64,000 nucleotides of DNA from Deltaproteobacteria bacterium (lineage in GTDB: Bacteria; Desulfobacterota; Desulfobacteria; Desulfobacterales; Desulfosarcinaceae), in contig JAKALP010000004.1 of the NCBI GenBank assembly GCA_021824175.1, positions 186,001-250,000 of the forward strand, in the 5' to 3' direction. Under the pieces are notes generated by a model. The model was not told the origin of the DNA, did no database searches, and saw only the letters and a program-made list of their open reading frames with translations. Numbering within the stretch: position 1 is the stretch's first letter; each line of letters opens with the position of its first letter. Both the position numbers and the translations under genes were made by a program. Positions 9,491 through 17,408 of this stretch are shown here, in pieces.

Positions 9491-9560
9491 AACGTTGTTC
9501 GTATTTGCCGAACAACCGTTGGGCTTGTACATTGACAGGCCTATGGCCTTCTGCCATATT
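9491..9560 (+). promoter_or_regulatory. Sigma-70-type promoter with upstream dyad for the CoA-transferase gene
   Basis: A perfect -35 TTGACA (9532-9537), a 17-base spacer and CATATT (9555-9560, four of six bases) lie about 100 bases before the CoA-transferase start. Just upstream, gttgttcg (9494-9501) and cgaacaac (9509-9516) form a dyad with a seven-base centre, a plausible operator. Both elements are read from sequence; their use is inferred. Confidence 0.55.
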
Positions 9561-9660
9561 TCGCAGGTATTGCAGCAAGTTTTCTCGCCATACCGATGCA
9601 AATATAAAAGAGACGCGAGCACATGACCCGCCCTCCAACGGGGGGTATCAGGAGATGATA

Positions 9661-11433
9661 ATGGATGCAGCCATTTTGCGATTGATTAAAGAGAAGATGC
9701 ATATTCCCATCGAGGAAGGCGAAGATAAACGCTGTACAATCGGGGAAGCGATTCAACGACATATCCAAAGCAAGATGGTTTTGAGTCTGTCCGCCGGCGT
9801 TGGCGCGCTGGTCTATGAACTGGTGAGGGCTTATTGGGACCGGCGGCCGGAGTTTACCGTCATCGCGCCCTCCATGAATCTGCACCTGGTGGCCTTGCTG
9901 CGAAACCGTATTGTGACAAAGGTTCAGGCCAGTTTTGCCGGCATCAACTATCCCAGCCCAAGGCCCTGCCCCGTGGTTCAAAACGCCGTGGCTTCGGGAG
10001 CGGTCCAGATGCAGAGCTGGACCATGCGCACCATTCCCCAGCGGTTTCTGGCCGGGGCCCTGGGATGGGATTTTATGCCCACTACTTCCTTGATCGGCAG
10101 CACCATGGCCGAAGAGAATCGGGAAGAATTCAAAGTTATCGACAACCCATTTTCCGGCCAGGGCCAGATCGGCCTGCTCAAAGCCATGCGACCGGATATC
10201 GCCCTGGTTCACGGGGCCGTGGCCGACCGCAGCGGCAATACCATTCTTACCTATCCGTTGGCGGGCGATGCTTACGGGGCCTGGGCCGCCAAGAAAGGCG
10301 TCATCGTCAGCGTGGATAAGATCGTTTCCACCGAATACATCCGCAAGCACGCCCACCTGGTGCGCATCCCGGCTTACTCGGTGCTGGCGGTATGCGAAGC
10401 GCCGTTCGGCGCCCATCCCCTCGGCGTCATGCAACATGGTCTGCCAGAGTTTGAAGCATACTTCCCGGACTATGATTTCATGACCGAGGTCAACAACGCC
10501 ACCAAAGATGAAGAGGCCTTCTCACGTTGGGTCCAGGAGTGGATCCTGGATGTCCGGGATCATGAGCACTATTTGGAAAAATTGGGCACCCAAAGGCTGA
10601 TGTATCTCAAAGGCAAGGCCGCGCCCGATGCCTGGTTCGGGGAGACCTTGACCGAAGCAAAGGGAATTGACTTCCAACAGCCGCCCAATGCCCTGGAGAG
10701 ATTGGTGATGGCCGCCGGCCGCATCATCGCCCAGCGCTGCAAAGCCTATGGGTATAAAAACATCTTGGCCGGCATCGGCTTGTCCAATCTGGCGGCCTGG
10801 CTGGCGGCCTACGCCTTAAGAGGCACGCCCCATGAAGTGGATTTAATGGCCGAAATCGGCATGTACGGCTATCTGCCCCGTACTTCTGATCCGGCCGTCT
10901 TCAGTTTTCATAACATGCATGCCTGTAAAATGCTTTCCAATATTGAAACCGTACTGGGCTACAATGTGGGCGGCGCCGACAACCGCTGCCTGGGCGTGCT
11001 GGGCGCAGGCATGCTCGATCCATATGGTAACGCCAACTCCACCAAAATCTCCGACAAACTCTATCTGGTGGGCTCGGGCGGCGCCAACGACATCGCCAAT
11101 ACCAACCAGGAATCGATAGTTGTGATGAATGCTGGCAAAACAAGAATGTTGGAAAAGCTGCCCTATATCACCTATTCGGGCGAGCGGGTGCGCACGGTGG
11201 TAACGGATTTGGGAGTATTTGAAAAAGATAAGGGCCGAAATAAGTTGAAGCTCACTGCCTACTTGCCGTCTCATCCCGAAGAGACGGAGACGCAATGCCT
11301 GGCCAAAATCAAGGAGAATGTGGGCTGGACCCTGGAGACAGCGCCCCAGATTAAACGTCTGCCCCCATGGGAGCAAGAAGAACTTCATCTGCTGAGGCTC
11401 TTTGATCCGCGCGGGTATTATATCGGGAAGTGA
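9661..11433 (+). CDS. Fused family I CoA-transferase (GctA/GctB- or IpdAB-like)
   Basis: A 590-residue protein joining the alpha and beta halves of a family I CoA-transferase. I chose ATG 9661 because AGGAG ends six bases before it. The N-terminal half (to about residue 320) has the Rossmann-like alpha part (LSLSAGVGALVYELVRAYW, MQSWTMRTIPQRFLAGALG). The C-terminal half has the beta part with MAEIGMYGY, LGVLGAGMLDPYGNAN and the GSGGANDIANTN motif typical of glutaconate CoA-transferase B and IpdB. It should move CoA between an acid and an acyl-CoA, although IpdAB relatives are hydrolases. Usually the halves are separate genes. It sits beside acyl-CoA genes, so the substrate is probably a beta-oxidation or dicarboxylic intermediate (inference). 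Confidence 0.75.
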   Translation: MDAAILRLIKEKMHIPIEEGEDKRCTIGEAIQRHIQSKMVLSLSAGVGALVYELVRAYWDRRPEFTVIAPSMNLHLVALLRNRIVTKVQASFAGINYPSPRPCPVVQNAVASGAVQMQSWTMRTIPQRFLAGALGWDFMPTTSLIGSTMAEENREEFKVIDNPFSGQGQIGLLKAMRPDIALVHGAVADRSGNTILTYPLAGDAYGAWAAKKGVIVSVDKIVSTEYIRKHAHLVRIPAYSVLAVCEAPFGAHPLGVMQHGLPEFEAYFPDYDFMTEVNNATKDEEAFSRWVQEWILDVRDHEHYLEKLGTQRLMYLKGKAAPDAWFGETLTEAKGIDFQQPPNALERLVMAAGRIIAQRCKAYGYKNILAGIGLSNLAAWLAAYALRGTPHEVDLMAEIGMYGYLPRTSDPAVFSFHNMHACKMLSNIETVLGYNVGGADNRCLGVLGAGMLDPYGNANSTKISDKLYLVGSGGANDIANTNQESIVVMNAGKTRMLEKLPYITYSGERVRTVVTDLGVFEKDKGRNKLKLTAYLPSHPEETETQCLAKIKENVGWTLETAPQIKRLPPWEQEELHLLRLFDPRGYYIGK

Positions 11434-11451
11434 AGTCGCATCCCGATCAAG

Positions 11452-11527
11452 ATTCCTCGTTCCCATGCTCTGCGTGGGAACGGCGTGGGGATGATAGGCA
11501 TTCCCACGCAGATCGTGGGAACGTGGG
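11452..11527. repeat. REP-like palindromic element
   Basis: The words cgttcccatgctctgcgtgg and ttcccacgcagatcgtggga form two opposed copies of a 'tcccacgcagag..gtgggaacg' palindrome. Similar REP-type elements are widespread between genes in Proteobacteria. It lies just after the CoA-transferase stop and may act as an mRNA-end hairpin. Confidence 0.7.
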
Positions 11528-11597
11528 GAAAACAAGTATAAGGAAGTAAATGGTGCATGGAATGCACCCTACTGGCACTGGTGTTATACTGTTACTT

Positions 11598-11685
11598 AAC
11601 GCAGAGTTCGCGGAGGTACGCAGAGAGTTTTGTCCATTATACTTCCTTTGCATTCCTCTGCGAGCTCTGCGCCACTGCGTTGAAG
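11598..11685. repeat. Inverted pair of CGCAGAG-type repeats
   Basis: The left arm (taacgcagagttcgcggagg, then tacgcagag) is answered by cctctgcgagctctgcgcc and actgcgttga about 30 bases later. It is an inverted pair of short degenerate repeats. A second copy of the same family is at 51231-51347. Confidence 0.75.
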
Positions 11686-11739
11686 CAAGAAAAGAGATAA
11701 GCTCATCAGTCGGCGATATTATGAATATGGAGCATTCGA

Positions 11740-12144
11740 ATGACCACATTGCAGGAGCATATCCAATCCTCCAAAAGAACGGGAACGATTGAATTCAGCA
11801 TCGAAGCGCGCGGCAAAGAGTGCGTCCTCAGCCGCATGCCCATTCAACCCGGCGTGCTTAACCCCTTTGGCGTGGTGCAGGCCGGCGCCATGTTATGGTT
11901 GGCGGATGTAACGGCTTCCATTCTCATTCTGGAAGCACAACCCGCCGACGAACGCGGCAAAGGCTTTCCCCTGGCCATTGACCTGCATACTTCACTATTC
12001 GGCAACCAGAAAGAGGGCGATATCAGAGCCGAAGCGCGTTTTGTGCGTCAAGGCAAAACCATCAGCATCGTGCGCACGCGCATTCTGGGAAAAGAAGACA
12101 AACTGTTGGCCGAGGTGACCAGCACCCACGTGGCGGCGGGATAA
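11740..12144 (+). CDS. Hotdog-fold acyl-CoA thioesterase (PaaI family)
   Basis: A 134-residue single-hotdog protein. The PaaI signature is visible: NPFGVVQAGAMLWLADVTAS around residues 41-60, with the N..G..hGg-type loop and an Asp in the following helix (LADVTA), then LHTSLFGNQKEGDIRAEA. It hydrolyses acyl- or aryl-CoA to the acid plus CoA in the cytoplasm. The start has GGAG about ten bases upstream. It follows the CoA-transferase on the same strand, separated by about 300 bases of repeats, and is convergent with the thiolase gene. A housekeeping role in freeing CoA fits the neighbourhood. Confidence 0.82.
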   Translation: MTTLQEHIQSSKRTGTIEFSIEARGKECVLSRMPIQPGVLNPFGVVQAGAMLWLADVTASILILEAQPADERGKGFPLAIDLHTSLFGNQKEGDIRAEARFVRQGKTISIVRTRILGKEDKLLAEVTSTHVAAG

Positions 12145-12260
12145 CTATGGTAAAATTATTTGGGAACCAGACTCGGTGCAGGCGCAAGGCGAACGCCCGC
12201 GCCAAGCATGAATGAAGATATTTCAGATTCTTTTTTCCCTTAGCAGCTTTGCGTGAGGAA

Positions 12261-13451
12261 CTACTTCATTAAATTCTCCCAGATCATCGTATATCCTTGT
12301 CCCCGGCCCACGCACATGGTGGTCAGGCCGTAGCGGGCTTTGGGATTTTCTTTGAATAATCCTTTCAAGAAAGCCACCAGGCGCGGTCCAGAAGCGGCCA
12401 GGGGATGGCCGTAGGCAATCGCGCCGCCCCAAGCATTGACCCTGGGATCTTCGGCCGGCATGCCGAAGTGGTCGAGGAAGTAAAGGGCCTGCACGGCAAA
12501 GGCTTCGTTGATCTCAAAGAGATCGATATTATTAATGGTCAGTCCAGCCTTGGCCAGCGCCTTTTCCGTGGCTGGCACCGGGGCGATGCCCATGACGCGA
12601 GGGTCCACTGCTGCCACACCCGAAGAGATCCAGCGCATGGCCGGGGTCACGCCCAGTTCGCGGGCCTTCTGGGCGCTCATCATCAAGACGGCCGCGGCGC
12701 CGTCATTCAGGCCCGAGGCATTGCCGGCCGTGACCCGACCGCCGCTCTCCCGGAAGGGGGTCTTGAGATTGGCCAGGCCGTCCAGGGTAGTTTCGGGCCG
12801 GGGTTGTTGATCTTTATCCGCTTTGATTTTTGTGCCGTCCAATAGCTCCACCTCAATGGGCACGATCATCTCTTTCATCTTGCCGGCTTTGATGGCCACA
12901 TCGGCCTTGCGCTGACATTCCAGGGCGTAGGCATCGGTCTTGGCTTTGGTCAGTTGGGGATAGCGGTCGTGGATATTTTCAGCGGTCATGCCCATATTGA
13001 AGGCCGAGGCGTCGCCCATCACCTGCTCGGAGCGCGGGTGGGGATCGCGCATGAACCCCATGGGCAGGTGGCCCATGTGTTCTACGCCGCCGCACACCAG
13101 AATGTCGGCCATGCCGCTGGCTATAGTGGAGACCCCCATGCCGATGGCGGTCAGGCCGCTGGCGCACATGCGGTCAATGGAGCAGCCCGGCACCTCCCAG
13201 CCCCAGTCAGCCAGCATGGAGATCATGCGGCCGATGGTGCCACCCTGCTCCTTGACCTGATTGGTGGCGCCCCAGTAGATATCTTCCACCAGCTTGGGCT
13301 GCACCTTGGGGTTGCGCGCCAGCAGCGCCTTAAGCACCGCCACGCAAAGATCATCGGCTCTCGTTTTCCAGAATATGCCCTTTTCACCGGCGCGCCCAAA
13401 GGCGGTCCGGACCGCATCCACAATCACAACTTCATTTAATGTTCTGGCCAT
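12261..13451 (-). CDS. Acetyl-CoA acyltransferase (thiolase)
   Basis: A 396-residue thiolase. The nucleophilic cysteine is Cys96 in SIDRMCASGLTAIG. The active-site elements NEAFAVQAL, GGAIAYGHPLAASGPR (His) and CVGRGQG (second Cys, with Gly-to-Arg in the usual CxGGG loop, as in many bacterial thiolases) are all present. It cleaves 3-ketoacyl-CoA with CoA, or runs in reverse to condense acetyl-CoA. A start at 13451 is consistent with the conserved N-terminus VVIVDAVRTAFGR. Neighbours (thioesterase, CoA-transferase, crotonase, acyl-CoA ligase) point to beta-oxidation. Confidence 0.92.
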   Translation of the reverse strand: MARTLNEVVIVDAVRTAFGRAGEKGIFWKTRADDLCVAVLKALLARNPKVQPKLVEDIYWGATNQVKEQGGTIGRMISMLADWGWEVPGCSIDRMCASGLTAIGMGVSTIASGMADILVCGGVEHMGHLPMGFMRDPHPRSEQVMGDASAFNMGMTAENIHDRYPQLTKAKTDAYALECQRKADVAIKAGKMKEMIVPIEVELLDGTKIKADKDQQPRPETTLDGLANLKTPFRESGGRVTAGNASGLNDGAAAVLMMSAQKARELGVTPAMRWISSGVAAVDPRVMGIAPVPATEKALAKAGLTINNIDLFEINEAFAVQALYFLDHFGMPAEDPRVNAWGGAIAYGHPLAASGPRLVAFLKGLFKENPKARYGLTTMCVGRGQGYTMIWENLMK

Positions 13452-13495
13452 GAGTTTCTCTCCTTTGATTTTTCTTCTTATCCCTTTAAAGATTG

Positions 13496-13531
13496 CCCCC
13501 TCACCCCGACCTTCTCCCCTGGGGGCGAGGG
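13496..13531. repeat. CCCCTCACCCCGACC-type dispersed element
   Basis: A short GC-rich element, ccccctcaccccgaccttct followed by cccctgggggcgaggg. Related text occurs inside the repeats at 24604-24690 and 44580-44631. It directly adjoins the large inverted repeat that begins at 13532. Confidence 0.6.
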
Positions 13532-13739
13532 CATAAGCGCTAACTTAAGTGAATATCGAATATCGAACAAGGAACAGCAAAATGTCGAAGCAACTTAGTG
13601 CCCTATCTTGATTTTTGTCGCAAGCATAAAAACGGCTAACCAGAACAATAAGAAAACTTTGTAATTCGATATTTGTTGTTCAATATTCGATATTCTTTTT
13701 TCAACAGAATTTAGTTGTCTATTTAAGTTAGCGCTTATG
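13532..13739. repeat. 208-bp element with 17-bp terminal inverted repeats and inner ATATCGAA repeats
   Basis: The ends are a perfect inverted pair: cataagcgctaacttaa (13532-13548) and ttaagttagcgcttatg (13723-13739). Inside lies a second inverted pair of gaatatc heptads: gaatatcgaatatcgaac on the left (from 13551), and gttcaatattcgatattc on the right (ending near 13694). There is no coding potential. It resembles a MITE-like or nested repeat insertion between the thiolase and flavoprotein genes. Confidence 0.75.
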
Positions 13740-13801
13740 GAGGGAGCAGCCCCTGTCTTGATGTTCAGCGGTATCTTAAGAAATTCTGCTTCCTTTAGCC
13801 T

Positions 13802-15502
13802 TCAGTCTGCCCCTAAGTCCAACCCCAACGTCCCCCCAGGATTCATGATGCCATGGGGGTCAAAATGGCGTTTCACGGCGCGCAGCGCGGCCATCTGCTC
13901 CGGTCCCAGGTGGCGTTGCATAAAAGGTCCCATCATTTTACCCACGCCATGATGATGGCTCAGCGAACCGCCACATTCCAGAATTTTGGAAATGATCCCG
14001 CTCACAAAGCGGCGATATTCTGCCACGGCCATTATGGGAGTAATAAAGATGAAGTAAAGATTGGTGCCCTGGGGGTAGAAATGGGAAGCGTGGGTTAGGC
14101 ACACGGTGCGCGGCCGAGAAGTAATGTAAGCGCGCACGCCGGCGTGCACTTCGGCCAGCCGATCCCAGCAGACCGCGGTTTCCAGAGTGTCGATGAGAAT
14201 GCCCATGTCGAAGAGATCGTCGCGCATATAAGGATCGAGAAAACGGCTGTGGGCCCAGCGCGCAGCCGGATAGCCGCTGAGACCCAATCCCCCCAGCCGG
14301 CGGCAGATGCGTTTGCTTTGGCGGGCCACATTGCGGCTAAAATGCTTCTCGCCGTCGCTTTGGCCGATAAGCAAACAGCGGCGTGCCGGAAGAAGACCGC
14401 GCAATCGGAAGAATTTGTCTACCAGGGGATGGTTCAAACCATAGATCTGAAGGGCGGCCTCGGTCTCCTCGGCGTCGGAGATGCGCAGCATGGAAGGCAT
14501 TCCGAATTCTGCCTGGGAGATCTCCTTGGCCGCGGCCGCGGCTTCTTGCCAGCCCGGCAGCATGAAGGCAAAACGCCGGCGGTTGTCGGGCAGCAGACGA
14601 AAGATGCGCAAGGTGGCGGCCGTCAATACGCCGAAGGCGCCTTCACTGCCCTTCATGAGATCGTTGATTTTGGGGCCGGTGGCCGTGGCCGCATACCCGC
14701 CCGTCGCCAAATCTCCGAGCGGCGTGACATAGCTTTGGCCCAGCACCAGATCACAGGCATCGCCGTAGTAGCTCGATTGCTGGCCTGAGCCCAGGGCCGC
14801 GATCCAGCCGCCCACGGTGGAGAACTCAAAGGATTGGGGAAAGTGGCCGCCGGTGTAGCGCTGGCGCGCCTTAAAGCGCTCCGGGGCTTGATTCAAGCAA
14901 GCCTCATATTCCGGCCCCAGCAAACCAGGCTCCACGGTGATGGTCTGATTGGTCTCATTGAATTCCAAGACGCGATGCATGTGGGTACGCATCACCAGAG
15001 TAATGCCACCCTTGGCCGACCGCACGCCCAGAGTGACCGAGGTGCCGCCACCAAAAGGCGTGATGGGAATATGGTGGTGGTGGCAGTAGTGGACTATGGC
15101 GCGCACATCGTCACTATTTCGGGGATGGAGCACCAGACCACTGGCCGCGGGAGGATTTCCCGAACGTAACAGTAATATTTCTTCGGCCGATTGGCCGCAG
15201 GCATAGCGTACACGTGAAAAGTCATCCGCCTGAGCGTTTTCCGGCCCCACGATGGCTGTCAGCGCTTGAAGATGACTGGCTTCCAATATTTCGCTTGAAG
15301 AAAGTTCTACCTTCTCCGCACCGATATCGCGGAGGGCGCCCCAATCCGCGGAGTCCAAACCCAGACGCGCGTTCAGATAGCGAATAAATCCCGGCTTGGG
15401 GTGATACCAGCGGTCGGGAGCTCCCCATTTGAAGATCGCCCGGCGCGAGCCCGCGAGAGGCGGCTGTTCCAGCCAGGCAGGAAGGATGGATGGCTTGGGC
15501 AT
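13802..15502 (-). CDS. FAD-binding oxidase, alkyldihydroxyacetonephosphate synthase (AGPS)-like
   Basis: A 566-residue VAO/PCMH flavoprotein. I chose ATG 15502 because AAGGAG lies six bases upstream. The FAD-binding loop ITPFGGGTSVTLGV is at residues 147-160, and the C-terminus carries GGSLSHHHGVG (His516-518), the triple-His motif of alkylglycerone-phosphate synthases. AGPS swaps an acyl for an alkyl chain on DHAP, making the ether bond of ether lipids. It lies divergent to glpD, which is followed by an FGGY kinase, so the trio may handle glycerol phosphates. Bacterial homologues with this motif sometimes serve other oxidations, so the ether-lipid role is inferred. Confidence 0.75.
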   Translation of the reverse strand: MPKPSILPAWLEQPPLAGSRRAIFKWGAPDRWYHPKPGFIRYLNARLGLDSADWGALRDIGAEKVELSSSEILEASHLQALTAIVGPENAQADDFSRVRYACGQSAEEILLLRSGNPPAASGLVLHPRNSDDVRAIVHYCHHHHIPITPFGGGTSVTLGVRSAKGGITLVMRTHMHRVLEFNETNQTITVEPGLLGPEYEACLNQAPERFKARQRYTGGHFPQSFEFSTVGGWIAALGSGQQSSYYGDACDLVLGQSYVTPLGDLATGGYAATATGPKINDLMKGSEGAFGVLTAATLRIFRLLPDNRRRFAFMLPGWQEAAAAAKEISQAEFGMPSMLRISDAEETEAALQIYGLNHPLVDKFFRLRGLLPARRCLLIGQSDGEKHFSRNVARQSKRICRRLGGLGLSGYPAARWAHSRFLDPYMRDDLFDMGILIDTLETAVCWDRLAEVHAGVRAYITSRPRTVCLTHASHFYPQGTNLYFIFITPIMAVAEYRRFVSGIISKILECGGSLSHHHGVGKMMGPFMQRHLGPEQMAALRAVKRHFDPHGIMNPGGTLGLDLGAD

Positions 15503-15549
15503 GATCAACTCCTTTGGATTCATCCTATCGCGCAAGGGTTTGGGTGTGG

Positions 15550-15555
15550 TATAAT
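15550..15555 (+). promoter_or_regulatory. glpD: Extended -10 promoter element for glpD
   Basis: A perfect TATAAT preceded by TGG (extended -10 pattern TGnTATAAT), 47 bases before the glpD start codon. The -35 region is poor. It lies in the 100-base gap between the divergent AGPS-like gene and glpD. Confidence 0.5.
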
Positions 15556-15602
15556 TCTGATTATTGGAAAGAACCTTACCATATCCCAACTCTGGAGTGT
15601 AG

Positions 15603-17219
15603 ATGCTCGATCTGCCCAAAGCGTGCGACCTGGTGATCATCGGCGGCGGTGTGACCGGCGCAGGCATTTTCCACGAGACCACCCGCCTGGGGTTGCGCGT
15701 AATACTGGTGGAGCAGCGCGATTTCGCCTGGGGCACCTCCAGCCGTTCCTCCAAGCTGATCCACGGCGGATTGCGCTATCTCAAAGAAGGCCATTTGGCC
15801 CTGACCCGGGATGCGGTCAAAGAGCGCGAGCGCTTGCTGCGTGAAGCGCCTGGTCTGGTTACCGCCATTCCTTTTCTGGTTCCGATCTATAAAGACCACG
15901 GCCCTGGCCGCTGGACCCTGGAAGCGGGGTTGTCGATTTACGATCTGCTGGCGCAGAAACGGCGCCACCGCTATCTTGGCCCGGAAGAGATGGCCACCCA
16001 TCTGCCCTTTATCCAGCGCAACGCTTTGAACGGCGGCTATGAGTTTTATGATGCCCAGGTGGATGACGCCCGCCTGGTGCTGCGTCTGATCAACGAAGGC
16101 CGGTCCGCCGGCGGCGTGGCGCTTAATTATACCGCGGCCACTTCCGTGGACCGCGATGATCAAGGCCGGGTGCGGGGGGTCACTCTGCAAGACACCGAAA
16201 CCCTTGCCAGCCGGTCCATCGAATGCCCGGCGGTCATTAATGCCACGGGTTGTTGGGCCGAACGACTGCATCTGAGCCCGCATAAAAAACATCTGCGGCC
16301 GTTGCGGGGTAGTCATTTGATCTTCCCCCATGATGCGCTGCCGGTCACGGTGGCCGTGTCCTTTACCCACCCCCAGGATCACCGCGCCATGTTTGTGATT
16401 CCCTGGGAAGGCGTGGTGTTGGTGGGCACCACCGATCTCGATCATAGCGGCAACCTCAATGAAGAGGCCGCCATCACGGCCCAGGAGGCCGACTACCTGC
16501 TGGACGGGGTGCGTTTTCTCTTCCCTTCGCTGGGGCTTTCCTTGCGCCAATGTATTGCTTCCATTGCCGGATTGCGGCCGGTGATCAGTAGCGGCGGCAA
16601 CCGCGCGCCCTCGGACGAATCCCGCGAACACGATATCTGGATTGACAATGGTTTGGTGACCATCGCCGGCGGTAAGTTGACCACCTACCGACGAGTGGCC
16701 CTGGATGCCCTCAAAGCGGTCCAGCCCTTCTTGTCGCCATTTGAAAGACCATCGGTGGATTCGATGGGCTTCGATGCCGCCGAACCCTTGCCTCTGGTGG
16801 GAGTAATTCATCCCGACGCCTGGTTGCGGTTGTGGGGCCGTTACGGGGCTGGAGTTTACCGTATCGCCGAAAACAAAGTCCCTGAAATGCTGCACTGCAT
16901 TCCCGGCACGTCCACCCTGTGGGCCGAGCTGCCATACGTGATCGAGCATGAATCGGTGCGGCACCTGGGTGATTTACTTCTGCGGCGAGTCCGCATTGGT
17001 CTGCTGCTGCCCGAAGGCGGACGGGATTTTTTACCACGCATTGAACAGACTTGCCGCCTCCCACTGGGCTGGGATCGGGCGCGCTGGCGCCGGGAAGTAA
17101 AAGAGTACCTGGCTCAGTGGCGCAAGGCTCACGGCTTCCCATGGCTCGAACCGCGCCAGAGGCTGTGGGTGAAGCTTTGGATCAAGGTGAAGGAATGGAT
17201 CGAAGCATTGGGAGGCTGA
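15603..17219 (+). CDS. glpD: Glycerol-3-phosphate dehydrogenase (FAD, quinone-linked)
   Basis: A 538-residue flavoenzyme with the N-terminal FAD-binding motif VIIGGGVTGAGIFHE at residues 11-25. The GlpD signatures TSSRSSKLIHGGLRYL and, later, GGKLTTYRRVA follow. It oxidises sn-glycerol-3-phosphate to DHAP at the inner membrane and passes electrons to quinone. A GGAG site lies just before ATG 15603. It faces an AGPS-like gene, whose family uses acyl-DHAP, and precedes an FGGY kinase on the same strand. The length is normal and no key residue is missing. Confidence 0.92.
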   Translation: MLDLPKACDLVIIGGGVTGAGIFHETTRLGLRVILVEQRDFAWGTSSRSSKLIHGGLRYLKEGHLALTRDAVKERERLLREAPGLVTAIPFLVPIYKDHGPGRWTLEAGLSIYDLLAQKRRHRYLGPEEMATHLPFIQRNALNGGYEFYDAQVDDARLVLRLINEGRSAGGVALNYTAATSVDRDDQGRVRGVTLQDTETLASRSIECPAVINATGCWAERLHLSPHKKHLRPLRGSHLIFPHDALPVTVAVSFTHPQDHRAMFVIPWEGVVLVGTTDLDHSGNLNEEAAITAQEADYLLDGVRFLFPSLGLSLRQCIASIAGLRPVISSGGNRAPSDESREHDIWIDNGLVTIAGGKLTTYRRVALDALKAVQPFLSPFERPSVDSMGFDAAEPLPLVGVIHPDAWLRLWGRYGAGVYRIAENKVPEMLHCIPGTSTLWAELPYVIEHESVRHLGDLLLRRVRIGLLLPEGGRDFLPRIEQTCRLPLGWDRARWRREVKEYLAQWRKAHGFPWLEPRQRLWVKLWIKVKEWIEALGG

Positions 17220-17408
17220 TTTTCGGAAGAAGATAGTATTGAGCAGTCAGAATTCAGATCGGTCTGTAGCAAGAGCATCCCGCAGTCGAAGATTTCGGTG
17301 CACAAAGTGCACCTTGCAATATCCGGGGCATTTACTGGGGAACGAAACTGAAAAATTGTTCCTCACTGTACCAATCAACTAATCAACCAATCGACGACCC
17401 AACCAGCC
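17220..17408. repeat. Intergenic spacer with partial repeat arms
   Basis: This spacer between glpD and the kinase gene holds a short cagaattcag word near 17246, ggtgcacaaagtgcacc (about 17299-17316, a small palindrome) and a lone right arm of the ATCAACC family, ccaatcaactaatcaacc (17371-17388). Together they look like remnants of several repeat families. Confidence 0.55.

Noticed and set aside
15576-16964. 462-codon minus-strand frame opposite glpD
   Set aside because: It is fully antisense to a clear GlpD and shows no motif of its own. Similar long antisense frames opposite murF, mraY, ftsI, ftsA and others were dropped for the same reason.
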